Notes: generated from the sequence alone by a model not told the origin. A stretch of 21,466 nucleotides of DNA from Victivallales bacterium (GCA_017431185.1 JAFRLP010000659.1:1-21466), one strand, 5' to 3'. Positions 7,326-14,623 are shown, counted from the stretch's first letter. Made by a program: numbers and translations.

Positions 7326-9338
7326 ATGGACATTCGCGTTTGGACTGCCGACTACGCGCCCTTTCCCCGTGAGGGGCTCAACCACCTGCTTCCTTCGGAA
7401 AATGACCAGGTGACAATGCTGCTGCGCCGCGAGGCGTCCAAAATGGCCCGTCTTTCCCAGCTTGACCCGCCAGAGACGGCGGCCGCGCTAAAACGCTTCC
7501 AGAAACGGTTGCGTTCGCAACTCTGGGAGAAACTAGGAGTAACATATACTCCAGGGCTGCCGCTGGAGGTGGAGGAGCACGGCGTGATTCCCCAGAAGGG
7601 GTTCTCCATTCATAAGATTACCTATCAGGGGCGGCCTGGCATCCATGTCACGGCATTGCTGTATGTTCCTGACGGAGACGGGCCGTTCCCCGCAGTCATT
7701 CATCCGCATGGACATCATGCCGAAGGCAAGATGGGGGACCGTCAGCAGAACATGTCCATGGCATTGGCGGAGAATGGGTATGTGGTGCTGGCCCCTGACT
7801 GCTTTGGGGTGTACGAGCGTGCCGTCCAGTACCGCGAACGTGAGTATCACGGCGGTTTTCTGGGTTCCAGCCTATTCAACCTAGGCGAATCGCTGATGGG
7901 TGCGCAGCTAGTGGACAATATGCGCGGCGTGGACTTGCTTGCCAGTCTGCCTTACGTTCAGAAAGACCGCATCGGCGCCACTGGCGCATCAGGCGGCGGA
8001 AACCAGACCATGTGGCTTACCGCGATGGACACGCGCATTCGCGCCGCCATGCCCGTGGTCTCCGTCGGCTCCTTCGAGTCCTATGTGACGGGCGTCAATT
8101 GCGTGTGCGAACTGTTGCCAGACGGGATGACGCTCACGGAGGAAGCGGGTGTGCTGGCGCTCATCGCGCCACGGCCCCTGCGCATCGGCAACGCCCTTTA
8201 TGACGTGAATCCCACCTTTGGCGTGGCCGATATGCTGCGCACCTATCATCAGGTCGAGAAAGTCTATTGGAATCTGGGGGTGGCTGACAATCTGGCCTAC
8301 ACGGTGGCCGACCACGTGCATGGAATGCAGCCGCAACAGCGGCAGGCCGTGCTAGGCTGGTTCGCCTGCCATCTCAAAGGCGAGGGGCAAGGCAGGCCGC
8401 GTCCCGCTCCCCCAGCGAAAATGCTGAGCTTTGATGAACTGGCGATGTTCCCGTCCCATGAGGCTCGCCCTGCCAAAGTGCGCACCATTGCGGACCACTG
8501 CATTCTGCGGGGCAAAGAACTGCATGACGCACTGCTGGCGCGGCAGAGCATTGTGGCCAGCGACGCCCGCAAGGGGCTGGCCAAAGTCCTTCGCCTGCGT
8601 CCCCAGCCCACCAACCCGACGCTGAAACGGTATGCGGACGTGGACGGCGTCCAGCGCTACGCCCTGGAGGTGGGGGACCACCTGATTCCCATTCTGGTTG
8701 CGACAGGGAAACGTCCTGCCAAAGTCGCCATAGTTCTCCATGCCAATGGCAAGTCGGCGGTTCCGCAGGAGAAACTTGAGGAGTTGCTTGCCAGCCATTC
8801 ATTGGTGGTGCTGGCGGACCTGTTCGGCACCGGCGAAACCGCGCAACCCAATCAGATTCTTGGCATGAACCACCAGTATTTTCGACAGTTGCTGTGGATA
8901 GGCCGGTCTTTGCCTGGCGAATGGGTGTTTGACATTCTGGCGCTGACCAGAATGATTCGGCGGCGGCATGGCGTCTCTCCCGACGTATTCGCCTACCAGG
9001 AGGCGGGAGCCTGCGCCGTCTTCGCGGCTGCCCTGGACAAGGGCCTCGTCGTCGAGGCCATCGATTCACCTGCCTCACTGCGTTTCCGCCGTGACTCCAT
9101 CCCATCTTTCCGGGGCAATGCCTTTGCCACCCGGATGGCAGGCAATCTCTACACTCCCATGATGGCTTTGCCTGGATTCCTGCCCTGGGGAGACGTCTCA
9201 TTGGCCGCAGCCCTGGCGGGCGGCAAGGCCAAGGTGCGCTTCACCTCCCCCAGAGGCTATGACGGCACACCTTATACCTCGGCGGAAGGCGCCGCGCTGG
9301 ACAAGGAGGTTGCCACGTTGGGCAAGCGGCTGAAATAA
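7326..9338 (+). CDS. Two-lobed alpha/beta hydrolase (acetyl-xylan-esterase-like)
   Basis: A 670-residue protein with two alpha/beta-hydrolase-like halves. The first (about 90-355) has HPHGHHAEGK for the oxyanion region, GATGASGGGNQT with nucleophile Ser222 in a GxSxG elbow, Asp293 (LYDVNP) as possible acid and His332 (DHVHGM) as possible base. It resembles the carbohydrate-esterase/dipeptidyl-peptidase-type hydrolases common in Planctomycetes and Lentisphaerae. The second (about 440-670) has a hydrolase-like strand order (VAIVLHANG, LVVLADLFGTGE), but its elbow reads FAYQEAGA, with Glu559 where a serine would be expected, so it is probably non-catalytic. No signal peptide is evident. The frame extends to a GTG at 7236, but that stretch is T/A-rich and unlike coding DNA, so the ATG at 7326 is preferred. 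Substrate unknown; deacetylation of plant or algal polysaccharide is plausible. Confidence 0.8.
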   Translation: MDIRVWTADYAPFPREGLNHLLPSENDQVTMLLRREASKMARLSQLDPPETAAALKRFQKRLRSQLWEKLGVTYTPGLPLEVEEHGVIPQKGFSIHKITYQGRPGIHVTALLYVPDGDGPFPAVIHPHGHHAEGKMGDRQQNMSMALAENGYVVLAPDCFGVYERAVQYREREYHGGFLGSSLFNLGESLMGAQLVDNMRGVDLLASLPYVQKDRIGATGASGGGNQTMWLTAMDTRIRAAMPVVSVGSFESYVTGVNCVCELLPDGMTLTEEAGVLALIAPRPLRIGNALYDVNPTFGVADMLRTYHQVEKVYWNLGVADNLAYTVADHVHGMQPQQRQAVLGWFACHLKGEGQGRPRPAPPAKMLSFDELAMFPSHEARPAKVRTIADHCILRGKELHDALLARQSIVASDARKGLAKVLRLRPQPTNPTLKRYADVDGVQRYALEVGDHLIPILVATGKRPAKVAIVLHANGKSAVPQEKLEELLASHSLVVLADLFGTGETAQPNQILGMNHQYFRQLLWIGRSLPGEWVFDILALTRMIRRRHGVSPDVFAYQEAGACAVFAAALDKGLVVEAIDSPASLRFRRDSIPSFRGNAFATRMAGNLYTPMMALPGFLPWGDVSLAAALAGGKAKVRFTSPRGYDGTPYTSAEGAALDKEVATLGKRLK

Positions 9339-9374
9339 AAGGAATCCATCCTGTCCCTCCCGCCGTGGTCCGCA

Positions 9375-10064
9375 CTATCCCTCGCAGGAGATGGAAAATG
9401 CCTTCAACAGTTCCTTTTTATGGTTGAGCAGATTGGCCAGGTCAGAGGTCACCACACTCTGCTCCTTATTGGTGTTCAGGCTGAGGGTGACAGTGGCATC
9501 CACACTGTTGGCCGAATTGTCCACGGCTGTATGAATGGAGGCGATACGTACTTCGGGCAGGCTTTGGAAGAAGGCCTGCATCGTGTCCATGTCCTCCAAT
9601 GTTGTGGTCTTGATGCGTATTTTCAGTTGCAGGGTGCGCATCAGGCGGCGCTCCAGAATCTTCAGGCTGACGATGGAGAGCAGCACAATGCCCGTCTGCA
9701 CACAGGCCACCAGATAGAGTCCGATGGCCACGGACATGCCCACGGATGCGGCTATCCACAGGCAGGCCGCAGTGGTCAGCCCCTTGACGCTGCCGCCGTC
9801 CTTCATGATGGTGCCAGCGCCCAGAAAACCAATGCCCGAGACAATCTGTGCGGCTATACGGCATGTGTCGCCAGGTTCGCCGCCCACGCCTAGGGCATCG
9901 TTCAAATGCATGGAGCATGTGGTGAACAGGCAGGAGCCCAGACTGACTATCATGTGGGTGCGCAGGCCGGCTGAACGGCCATGCATGTCACGCTCCATTC
10001 CAATGAGCGCCCCCAGAACACCAGCCAGCAGCAGGCGTAGGATGTGATACAGGTTTTCTTCCAT
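9375..10064 (-). CDS. MgtC/SapB-family membrane protein
   Basis: A 229-residue inner-membrane protein. The N-terminal half has the MgtC/SapB signature: GALIGMERDMHGRSAGLRTHMIVSLGS (residues 18-44), then IVSGIGFLGAGTIMKDGGSVKGLTTAACLWIAASVGMSVAIGLY, giving about four to five membrane segments. Residues 140-229 form a soluble ACT-like domain. Family members are linked to magnesium limitation, F-type ATPase control and survival in acid or phagosomes, but many are simple housekeeping proteins of unknown transport role. The gene converges with the hydrolase, 36 bp apart. AAGGAAG lies 9-11 bases before the ATG. The promoter in repeat copy A predicts a structured leader of about 130 nt. Confidence 0.92.
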   Translation of the reverse strand: MEENLYHILRLLLAGVLGALIGMERDMHGRSAGLRTHMIVSLGSCLFTTCSMHLNDALGVGGEPGDTCRIAAQIVSGIGFLGAGTIMKDGGSVKGLTTAACLWIAASVGMSVAIGLYLVACVQTGIVLLSIVSLKILERRLMRTLQLKIRIKTTTLEDMDTMQAFFQSLPEVRIASIHTAVDNSANSVDATVTLSLNTNKEQSVVTSDLANLLNHKKELLKAFSISCEG

Positions 10065-10071
10065 TGCTGAG

Positions 10072-10193
10072 AACTTCCTTTGCCGCTTGAAAACGGCTTT
10101 GCCGAAAGCAACACTATTCAGTCAGGTACTTTCTGTAGTCGCTGTCTCAGCATTCTCGGTGCGGCTACAGTCTGTCTTTCTTTTCCCGACGTA
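10072..10193 (-). promoter_or_regulatory. Structured 5' leader of the mgtC-type gene
   Basis: The region from the predicted transcript start (about 10193) to the mgtC ATG holds no gene but several hairpin-forming pairs on the minus strand: CTGTAG/CTACAG (10170-10165 with 10138-10133) enclosing GCTG-AGA-CAGC, then GCTTT/AAAGC (arms within 10096-10109), then GCCG/CGGC (10082-10085 with 10094-10097). The last two share bases 10096-10097, so they compete, and the last sits next to the ribosome binding site. A regulatory leader is possible; it matches no riboswitch I recognise. Confidence 0.35.
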
Positions 10194-10199
10194 AAATAT

Positions 10200-10249
10200 T
10201 AATATAAATGTTTTTCCCCGTTCTGTCAAATCACCGTCTGGGTTGCCGC
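10200..10249. repeat. 50-bp direct repeat, copy A (left flank of DUF3990/DUF3791 island)
   Basis: Identical to 11221-11270 at 49 of 50 positions (G at 10220 against A at 11241). Similarity continues weakly on both sides: CGACGT before it and GGACTTGC/GAACTTGC after it. It contains the last codons and stop of the DUF3791 gene and a complete minus-strand promoter. The copies are 1021 bp apart and exactly bracket the three-gene operon. Confidence 0.95.
10201..10229 (-). promoter_or_regulatory. Sigma-70-like promoter in repeat copy A (mgtC direction)
   Basis: On the minus strand TTGACA (10229-10224), a 17-bp spacer and TATATT (10206-10201), close to consensus. The -35 box includes the TGA stop of the DUF3791 gene. 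It would transcribe the mgtC-type gene with a leader of about 130 nt. Confidence 0.7.
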
Positions 10250-10456
10250 CCATGCGGACTTGCCTGTTTTGAGCAGACTGTCGATATCGGCGAACGCATT
10301 TTCGATCCGCTCGGTGTGATACCCCCAGTAACTGTCGTAAATCCGCTGAGTGAGTTGCTTCCGGTCCCATTCACGAAGGACATCTCCCGTCATCATATTG
10401 CGATATGCGGCATACTGTTCCAAAAGATAGATGAAAAACTTCATTTCTTCGGTCAT
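10226..10456 (-). CDS. DUF3791-family small protein
   Basis: A 76-residue protein, MTEEMKFFIYLLEQYAAYRNMMTGDVLREWD at the start, then ITQ-like QLTQRIYDSYWGYHTERIENAFADIDSLLKTGKSAW. This agrees with my memory of DUF3791 proteins (length, the tGevLreWd turn, GYHTERIENA, DIDsLL), which commonly sit beside DUF3990 genes and are suspected antitoxin-like or partner proteins. The frame begins with a GTG at 10462, but the ATG at 10456 has GAGGGG five bases upstream and is preferred. It overlaps the end of the preceding gene's signals, so translation is probably coupled. Its 3' end lies inside the flanking repeat. Mostly helical, no signal peptide or membrane segment. Confidence 0.8.
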   Translation of the reverse strand: MTEEMKFFIYLLEQYAAYRNMMTGDVLREWDRKQLTQRIYDSYWGYHTERIENAFADIDSLLKTGKSAWAATQTVI

Positions 10457-10458
10457 TG

Positions 10459-10704
10459 TCACCCCTCTCTAATGTATAAGGACCTGCGTGGATCCCCCGT
10501 GACCCTCTCCGCCTCCCAAAGCTCAAAAACAATCCCAGCACTGAATAAATGCAACCCCATGTCCGCATTCTCCAACAGTTCATGGGTTGCAGAACATACA
10601 AACTGACGAAGTGCCTCCATAGGCTCATAGCCGTACTTCTCCGCAATCATCCTGGATACTTCACAGTCGAGGAAGTCAATAATTTCAGGTGCAGGACGGT
10701 TCAT
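10459..10704 (-). CDS. Small protein of the DUF3990/DUF3791 operon, function unknown
   Basis: An 81-residue predicted helical protein ending in a conserved-looking tail, GIVFELWEAERVTGDPRRSLYIREG. I cannot assign a named domain, though similar proteins with a VTGDPR-SLYIR tail seem to travel with DUF3990/DUF3791 pairs. The ATG at 10704 overlaps the TGA of the DUF3990 gene as ATGA, and AAGGAGG stands 7 bases before it, the best ribosome binding site in the island, so it may be made in excess over the protein upstream. That would suit a neutralising partner. The frame continues upstream nine codons to 10731, but the ribosome binding site settles the start. No membrane segment or metal-binding motif. 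Confidence 0.7.
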   Translation of the reverse strand: MNRPAPEIIDFLDCEVSRMIAEKYGYEPMEALRQFVCSATHELLENADMGLHLFSAGIVFELWEAERVTGDPRRSLYIREG

Positions 10705-11189
10705 GCAAGAGCCTCCTTGAAATGCAGGCATTTCAGAGCCATTTCTGTTTTGAACGCGAATTGATCTTTCAGCTTTTGGGGCAGCAAAAGCTGAAGGGCA
10801 ATCTCCTCGGAGAAATAACCGTTTTGAAAGTCATTGATTGTACGCACCGTCTGATCATTTGCCACCGGTCCATGGACAATATCGTATTGCGGCATGGACT
10901 TTCCAGTACGATTGGCGACAACAAAGCGAAGCCATTCCCGGTTTGGCGAGTTGAAAGACAAAACATCAAGTCGTGCCAGGTTTTGTTCGTCAAAATCAAA
11001 TACGGAAACAGCCGATGAGCCTTTGTTGCGAATCATTGTGGTACGGTTTGCCCACCTCCAAGCCTGTTCCAGGTCGCTTGTCAAATAAAAACCTGCACCA
11101 AAATCGAGCAGTCGCTGCGGTAGAATCAGTCTTGGGGCATCAACCACCATATTGCTACCATGATATAACAGCATTGTTAAAATCCCCAT
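10701..11189 (-). CDS. DUF3990-family protein (ADP-ribosyltransferase-like)
   Basis: A 162-residue protein with the DUF3990 pattern: LLYHGSN (residues 7-13), LDFGAGFYLTSDLEQAWRWA (28-47), a middle VSVFDFDE (61-68), REWLRFVVANRTG (84-96), YDIVHGPVANDQT (102-114) and a C-terminal KTEMALKCLHF. The YHGS and GFYLT blocks resemble the first two motifs of ADP-ribosyltransferase folds (candidate NAD contacts His10 and Tyr35), so it may modify a host or phage target; activity is unproven. A second start at codon 6 (ATG, 11174) has GGGGA 8 bases upstream and begins exactly at the family's usual MLLYHGS, so 11174 is a good alternative. It is the first gene of a three-gene operon driven from repeat copy B. 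Base composition is AT-richer than the neighbours, suggesting transfer. Confidence 0.85.
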   Translation of the reverse strand: MGILTMLLYHGSNMVVDAPRLILPQRLLDFGAGFYLTSDLEQAWRWANRTTMIRNKGSSAVSVFDFDEQNLARLDVLSFNSPNREWLRFVVANRTGKSMPQYDIVHGPVANDQTVRTINDFQNGYFSEEIALQLLLPQKLKDQFAFKTEMALKCLHFKEALA

Positions 11190-11220
11190 TGCTGAAAACT
11201 CTTTTTTTCGACGTGAAAAA

Positions 11221-11270
11221 TAATATAAATGTTTTTCCCCATTCTGTCAAATCACCGTCTGGGTTGCCGC
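11221..11270. repeat. 50-bp direct repeat, copy B (right flank of the island)
   Basis: The partner of 10200-10249, with one mismatch. In copy A the bases are the 3' end of the DUF3791 gene. Here the same codons and TGA are present, but the rest of that gene is missing beyond about 11283, so this copy looks like a remnant of a former duplicate or a recombination scar. Confidence 0.95.
11222..11250 (-). promoter_or_regulatory. Sigma-70-like promoter in repeat copy B (drives the DUF3990 operon)
   Basis: TTGACA (11250-11245), 17-bp spacer, TATATT (11227-11222) on the minus strand. The expected leader to the ATG at 11189 is about 25 nt. The sequence around that ATG matches the mgtC start region (11186-11200 against 10061-10075, one mismatch). 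Confidence 0.72.
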
Positions 11271-11289
11271 TCTTGAACTTGCAAACTAT

Positions 11290-11317
11290 TTGAAAAATAT
11301 GAGAACAACACTATAGT
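11290..11317 (+). promoter_or_regulatory. Promoter of the secreted esterase-like gene
   Basis: TTGAAA (11290-11295), 16-bp spacer, TATAGT (11312-11317), pointing plus. It has the same boxes and spacing as the promoter of the HEVGH gene. It stands back to back with the island promoter, about 40 bp away. Confidence 0.5.
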
Positions 11318-11352
11318 ACACCAATGTTTTCCCTTATCGAGCAGGAGTTTAC

Positions 11353-13161
11353 ATGAGCGCACATCGTGTTTTCCACAAAACAGTGGCAGTCCTTGCCACA
11401 GCCACATCCATTGTTTGCACCGCAGGGATGCTGTCCGACTTGCATGGCGAATACCGCAATGGGCAGGTTTTTCTGCAATGGAAGGAAAAGGACTTGCCGA
11501 CGGATGCGCGGCTCTCCGTCTGGACCTCAGAGCGGCCGCTGAGTCTTCAGGAACTCTCCGAAAAGCACCCTGTGGCAAAGTATCTGAATCCAGGTTCGGC
11601 CCGTGACTGGTGGCTGGACATTGATTCGTTCCTGGTGCCTCGCAAGGATGAACTCAAGAAGGAGGAGATTTTTGCGGGAGATGTCAGCAAGGAGAAAGAA
11701 CATCCTGCCAAGAAGCAGGGGTTTGTCATACAGAACAACGGCCAGCCGATAGCGGTGGAAGGCGGGCTGCATGTCCATACTGTATCAGAGACGGAGAATG
11801 GCAAAGCGCGCTATTACGCCGTCACTTGGCAGCATGGGCTGAAAGGCATGCCCGAGGAGATTGTGAATCTGCCCGAACCGATTGCAGTGAAATCCGACCC
11901 CATCCAGCCCATTGCGCTGGCCAGAAATTGCCCTGGCCAGGGGTCGGCCAAAGGCAAACCACTGGTGCTTCACCTGCATGGACGCGGCGGCGGCGCGGGA
12001 GTCACGAAGGACGGCAAGCCCTTCGGCAATTTCATTGTCTATTCCGACTCCTCATTTGCCTGGCGTGAGGGCATTCCTTTTAAATTCTCACTATGGATTG
12101 ATGGGCAGGCCGTTCATCTCACTCCGTCCGACCGTGTTTGGATAGGCCGTCCGCTGACGAAGAAGGAATCCCAGGATGCCCGCGATTACGTCCCAGCCAT
12201 CTCGACCTTCTGGTTCGGCTACAATCCCAACATTGCGGTTTCCAATCTCGGTCCCGAATACGTCTGTGACAACTTCACCGAAAGATATCTGCTTTTCCTG
12301 GTGCGTTGGGCGCAGCAGCATCTGGGCACCGACCCGCACCGCACCTACAGCACGGGTGGCTCCATGGGAGGCACTGGCTCCGTTCAACTCGCCCTGCACT
12401 ATCCAGATGTCTTTGCCGCCGTTATTGCCTACGTGCCAATCTACTCCTACACTTGGCGGTCTTCGGGGCACGCCGCCCTCTCCGTCTCGCGTCTTCGCTG
12501 CTTCACGGGACCTTTCACCAAAGATGACACACCAAAGCTTCCCGACGGGCGCGACCTCCTCGAACATCTCTGCGGCGAGAAAATCATCGCCAATCCAGCG
12601 ATTGATTTTCCCCCCATCTTTGCCACCAACGGTCGGCAGGACACCTCCATCCCCTGGGCGAACAATCCGCCCTTCTACAAGGCCGCCCTTCAGGCGCGCC
12701 AGGCATTTCACGTTTTCTGGAACAACGGCGACCATGGGATGAGCGGCCAGCGTCCCAAAGACTGCCAGCCTCCTCTTGCCTTTCTTTTCGACTACGCCAC
12801 GAACCGTCCCTTCCTGGCCCTTTCCAACAACTCCGACAACAAGAATCCCGGCAACGGAGACGCCAAGGACGGCGATATGACTGGCTGGTTCAACCGCGGT
12901 TTCCATGCCTTGCAAATCCAGGAAAGCGAAACGGGAATCTCCGCCGTCGTCAAATACGAGCATCCTGATGTGAAATATCCTGTCACCGCTGACCTGACCT
13001 TCCGCAGACGTCAGACATTCCGTCCTGCACCAGGGACTGAACTTGCAGTCACTGTCAATGACAAGGAAAGCACGTTGAAAATGCCCGCCGACGGTCTGCT
13101 GACCATACCCGTCCGCTTCGAGGATGCATCCGCCATCACTGTGGCAGTCTCACAAAAATAA
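11353..13161 (+). CDS. Secreted alpha/beta hydrolase (feruloyl/acetyl esterase-like)
   Basis: A 602-residue exported protein. An N-terminal signal sequence (hydrophobic 11-26) is followed by a fibronectin-III-like region (about 30-180: GEYRNGQVFLQWKEKDLPTDA). The catalytic alpha/beta-hydrolase domain spans about 200-490: LVLHLHGRGGG oxyanion region, TYSTGGSMGGTGS with nucleophile Ser337 in GxSxG, Asp430 (TNGRQDTSIPW) and His461 (NNGDHGM) completing a triad. A beta-rich C-terminal domain (about 510-602) follows. The closest relatives I recall are feruloyl- and acetylesterase-like PHB-depolymerase-type enzymes that remove ester groups from plant polysaccharides. AGGAG (11343-11347) lies 5 bases before the ATG. 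It is monocistronic and converges with the rsmB-like gene; together with the glycosidase upstream it suggests a polysaccharide-degrading lifestyle. Confidence 0.82.
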   Translation: MSAHRVFHKTVAVLATATSIVCTAGMLSDLHGEYRNGQVFLQWKEKDLPTDARLSVWTSERPLSLQELSEKHPVAKYLNPGSARDWWLDIDSFLVPRKDELKKEEIFAGDVSKEKEHPAKKQGFVIQNNGQPIAVEGGLHVHTVSETENGKARYYAVTWQHGLKGMPEEIVNLPEPIAVKSDPIQPIALARNCPGQGSAKGKPLVLHLHGRGGGAGVTKDGKPFGNFIVYSDSSFAWREGIPFKFSLWIDGQAVHLTPSDRVWIGRPLTKKESQDARDYVPAISTFWFGYNPNIAVSNLGPEYVCDNFTERYLLFLVRWAQQHLGTDPHRTYSTGGSMGGTGSVQLALHYPDVFAAVIAYVPIYSYTWRSSGHAALSVSRLRCFTGPFTKDDTPKLPDGRDLLEHLCGEKIIANPAIDFPPIFATNGRQDTSIPWANNPPFYKAALQARQAFHVFWNNGDHGMSGQRPKDCQPPLAFLFDYATNRPFLALSNNSDNKNPGNGDAKDGDMTGWFNRGFHALQIQESETGISAVVKYEHPDVKYPVTADLTFRRRQTFRPAPGTELAVTVNDKESTLKMPADGLLTIPVRFEDASAITVAVSQK

Positions 13162-13162
13162 A

Positions 13163-13239
13163 TTCCAGTCCGAACTCAAATTGACGCAATACCCGCCCCA
13201 TGACAGGCGAATTCCTGCCAATTTGACATTGGATTGGAA
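13163..13239. terminator. Imperfect inverted repeat between convergent genes
   Basis: Arms 13163-13183 and 13219-13239 match at 17 of 21 positions (TTCCAGTCC...CAAATTG against its complement), with an inner CAGG/CCTG pair around GAATTC. It fills the 96-bp gap between the ends of the esterase and the rsmB-like gene, so a bidirectional terminator is likely, though no long T-run follows. Confidence 0.4.
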
Positions 13240-13257
13240 TAAGGAGATGAAAGGCGG

Positions 13258-14622
13258 CTAGGCGCGTCTGGTCATTCTGGCGATAAACATTGAGTCGCAG
13301 TCGGAGTCCCAGGGCCAAATCTGGAGCATCCCGTCACAGGGCTTTCCAGTCAGGGGGGAGTCAAAGGGGCACAGCTCAAACTCAGGATGCTGAACAAGGA
13401 ATTGGCTGACGACATCCTGGTTTTCGCGCTTGAACATCGAGCAGGTGGCATAGACCAGCGTTCCGCCTTTGGCGACGCCAGAGGACGCATTGTTGAGCAA
13501 CGTGGCCTGGAGAGCCGTCAGTTCATCCAGGTCCTTGGGGGTGGTGGTCCAGCGGGCGTCAGGGTTGCGTCGCCAGGTACCTGAGCACGTGCAGGGCGCA
13601 TCCACCAGGACGCCATGGAAAATGCCGTGGTAGCGCGGGACGTCAATGCCCAGCCACTCTTTGCATCGAATGTTGGAACGTGCGGCACGGCGGGCGCGTT
13701 TTTTCAAATCCTCCAGTTTATAGACACGGCTGTCGGTGGCCAACACGGTTCCTTTGCCGCCCATCAGCCAGGAGAGATGCAGGGTCTTGCCGCCGGCGCC
13801 GGCGCAGCAGTCCCACCATTGTTCGCCAGCCTGGGGGGCGCAGACATGCGCGACGGCCTGAGAACCGACATCCTGCACCTCCAGATAGCCGTCCTGATAA
13901 AGTGGCAGAGTGCGCAGATTCACGCCGATGAAATGCGCCTTGATGGCGTGCTTCAGGCGGTCATGACGCTGAACCTTGACCCCTGCGGCGGCAAGTTGCC
14001 CGATTACTCGGTCGAGGTCGTTGGACTGCGCCCGCATCCACACGGGGGGACGCGCCTGCAGCCAGTCCACCAGAACCGACCAGGCGTATGGCGGGTTGGC
14101 CTCCTTCATCGCCCAGCCAGGAACCAAGTCCGTTATCGCCATCGGGGGAAGGGCATCCTCCTTGGCAAAGAAGGCGCGGAGACAGCGGCGGCGCTCATGG
14201 ATTTCCGATTTGGGGCCAGGCGCGTTCAGTTCGGTGGTGCGCACCCCCGCGCGTTCCATCCACCATCTTGTGGAGGGAGGCATCTCAGTGCGTCCATCCA
14301 GCAGCCAGGCGGCTGCCAAGGCCGCGTAGAAATCTTCGCTGTGGAGTTCGTCATCAAATGGCTGATGAGCCTGGACAGCCGCCGCAAAGTTGTCTGGCAC
14401 AAGGTGCCGAAGCCATCCCCACCAGCGGAGAACCGCGAAAAGCGTCTCGCTGATGATGCGACGGTCACGCGCCCCCAGTTGGCGGTTTTCTCTGGCCAGC
14501 GCGGCCAGACTGCGGTCGGCCGCCTGATGGTCGATGAGGGCAGACTTGAGCAGTTTCACCACCGCCTCACCGCAGGTGCGGGAGTGCGGCTCAATGCGCT
14601 TTTGCGGAATATCGGATAGCAT
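13258..14622 (-). CDS. RsmB-like 16S rRNA (cytosine-5-)-methyltransferase (NOL1/NOP2/Sun family)
   Basis: A 454-residue SAM-dependent RNA m5C methyltransferase. The N-terminal part (about 20-110) resembles the NusB-like RNA-binding domain of RsmB (AADRSLAALARENRQLGARDRRIISETLF). The catalytic domain contains DGYLEVQDVGSQAV, the SAM loop WWDCCAGAGGKT (269-280), DAPCTCSGTWRRNPD with Cys344 (product release) and YATCSMFKRENQ with catalytic Cys394. Target by homology: a cytosine in small-subunit rRNA; another rRNA or tRNA position cannot be excluded because the middle section is diverged. It starts one base after the folD stop (TAAcATG), hence is co-transcribed, and is last in the long minus-strand block. 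Confidence 0.88.
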   Translation of the reverse strand: MLSDIPQKRIEPHSRTCGEAVVKLLKSALIDHQAADRSLAALARENRQLGARDRRIISETLFAVLRWWGWLRHLVPDNFAAAVQAHQPFDDELHSEDFYAALAAAWLLDGRTEMPPSTRWWMERAGVRTTELNAPGPKSEIHERRRCLRAFFAKEDALPPMAITDLVPGWAMKEANPPYAWSVLVDWLQARPPVWMRAQSNDLDRVIGQLAAAGVKVQRHDRLKHAIKAHFIGVNLRTLPLYQDGYLEVQDVGSQAVAHVCAPQAGEQWWDCCAGAGGKTLHLSWLMGGKGTVLATDSRVYKLEDLKKRARRAARSNIRCKEWLGIDVPRYHGIFHGVLVDAPCTCSGTWRRNPDARWTTTPKDLDELTALQATLLNNASSGVAKGGTLVYATCSMFKRENQDVVSQFLVQHPEFELCPFDSPLTGKPCDGMLQIWPWDSDCDSMFIARMTRRA

Positions 14623-14623
14623 G

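Noticed and set aside
10200..11270. The two 50-bp repeats as a CRISPR array or as IS ends
   Set aside because: Only two copies 1021 bp apart in direct orientation, and no cas or transposase gene between them.
13615..14619. 334-codon plus-strand frame opposite the rsmB-like gene
   Set aside because: Composition is typical of the antisense of GC-rich coding DNA; the minus strand carries all methyltransferase motifs.
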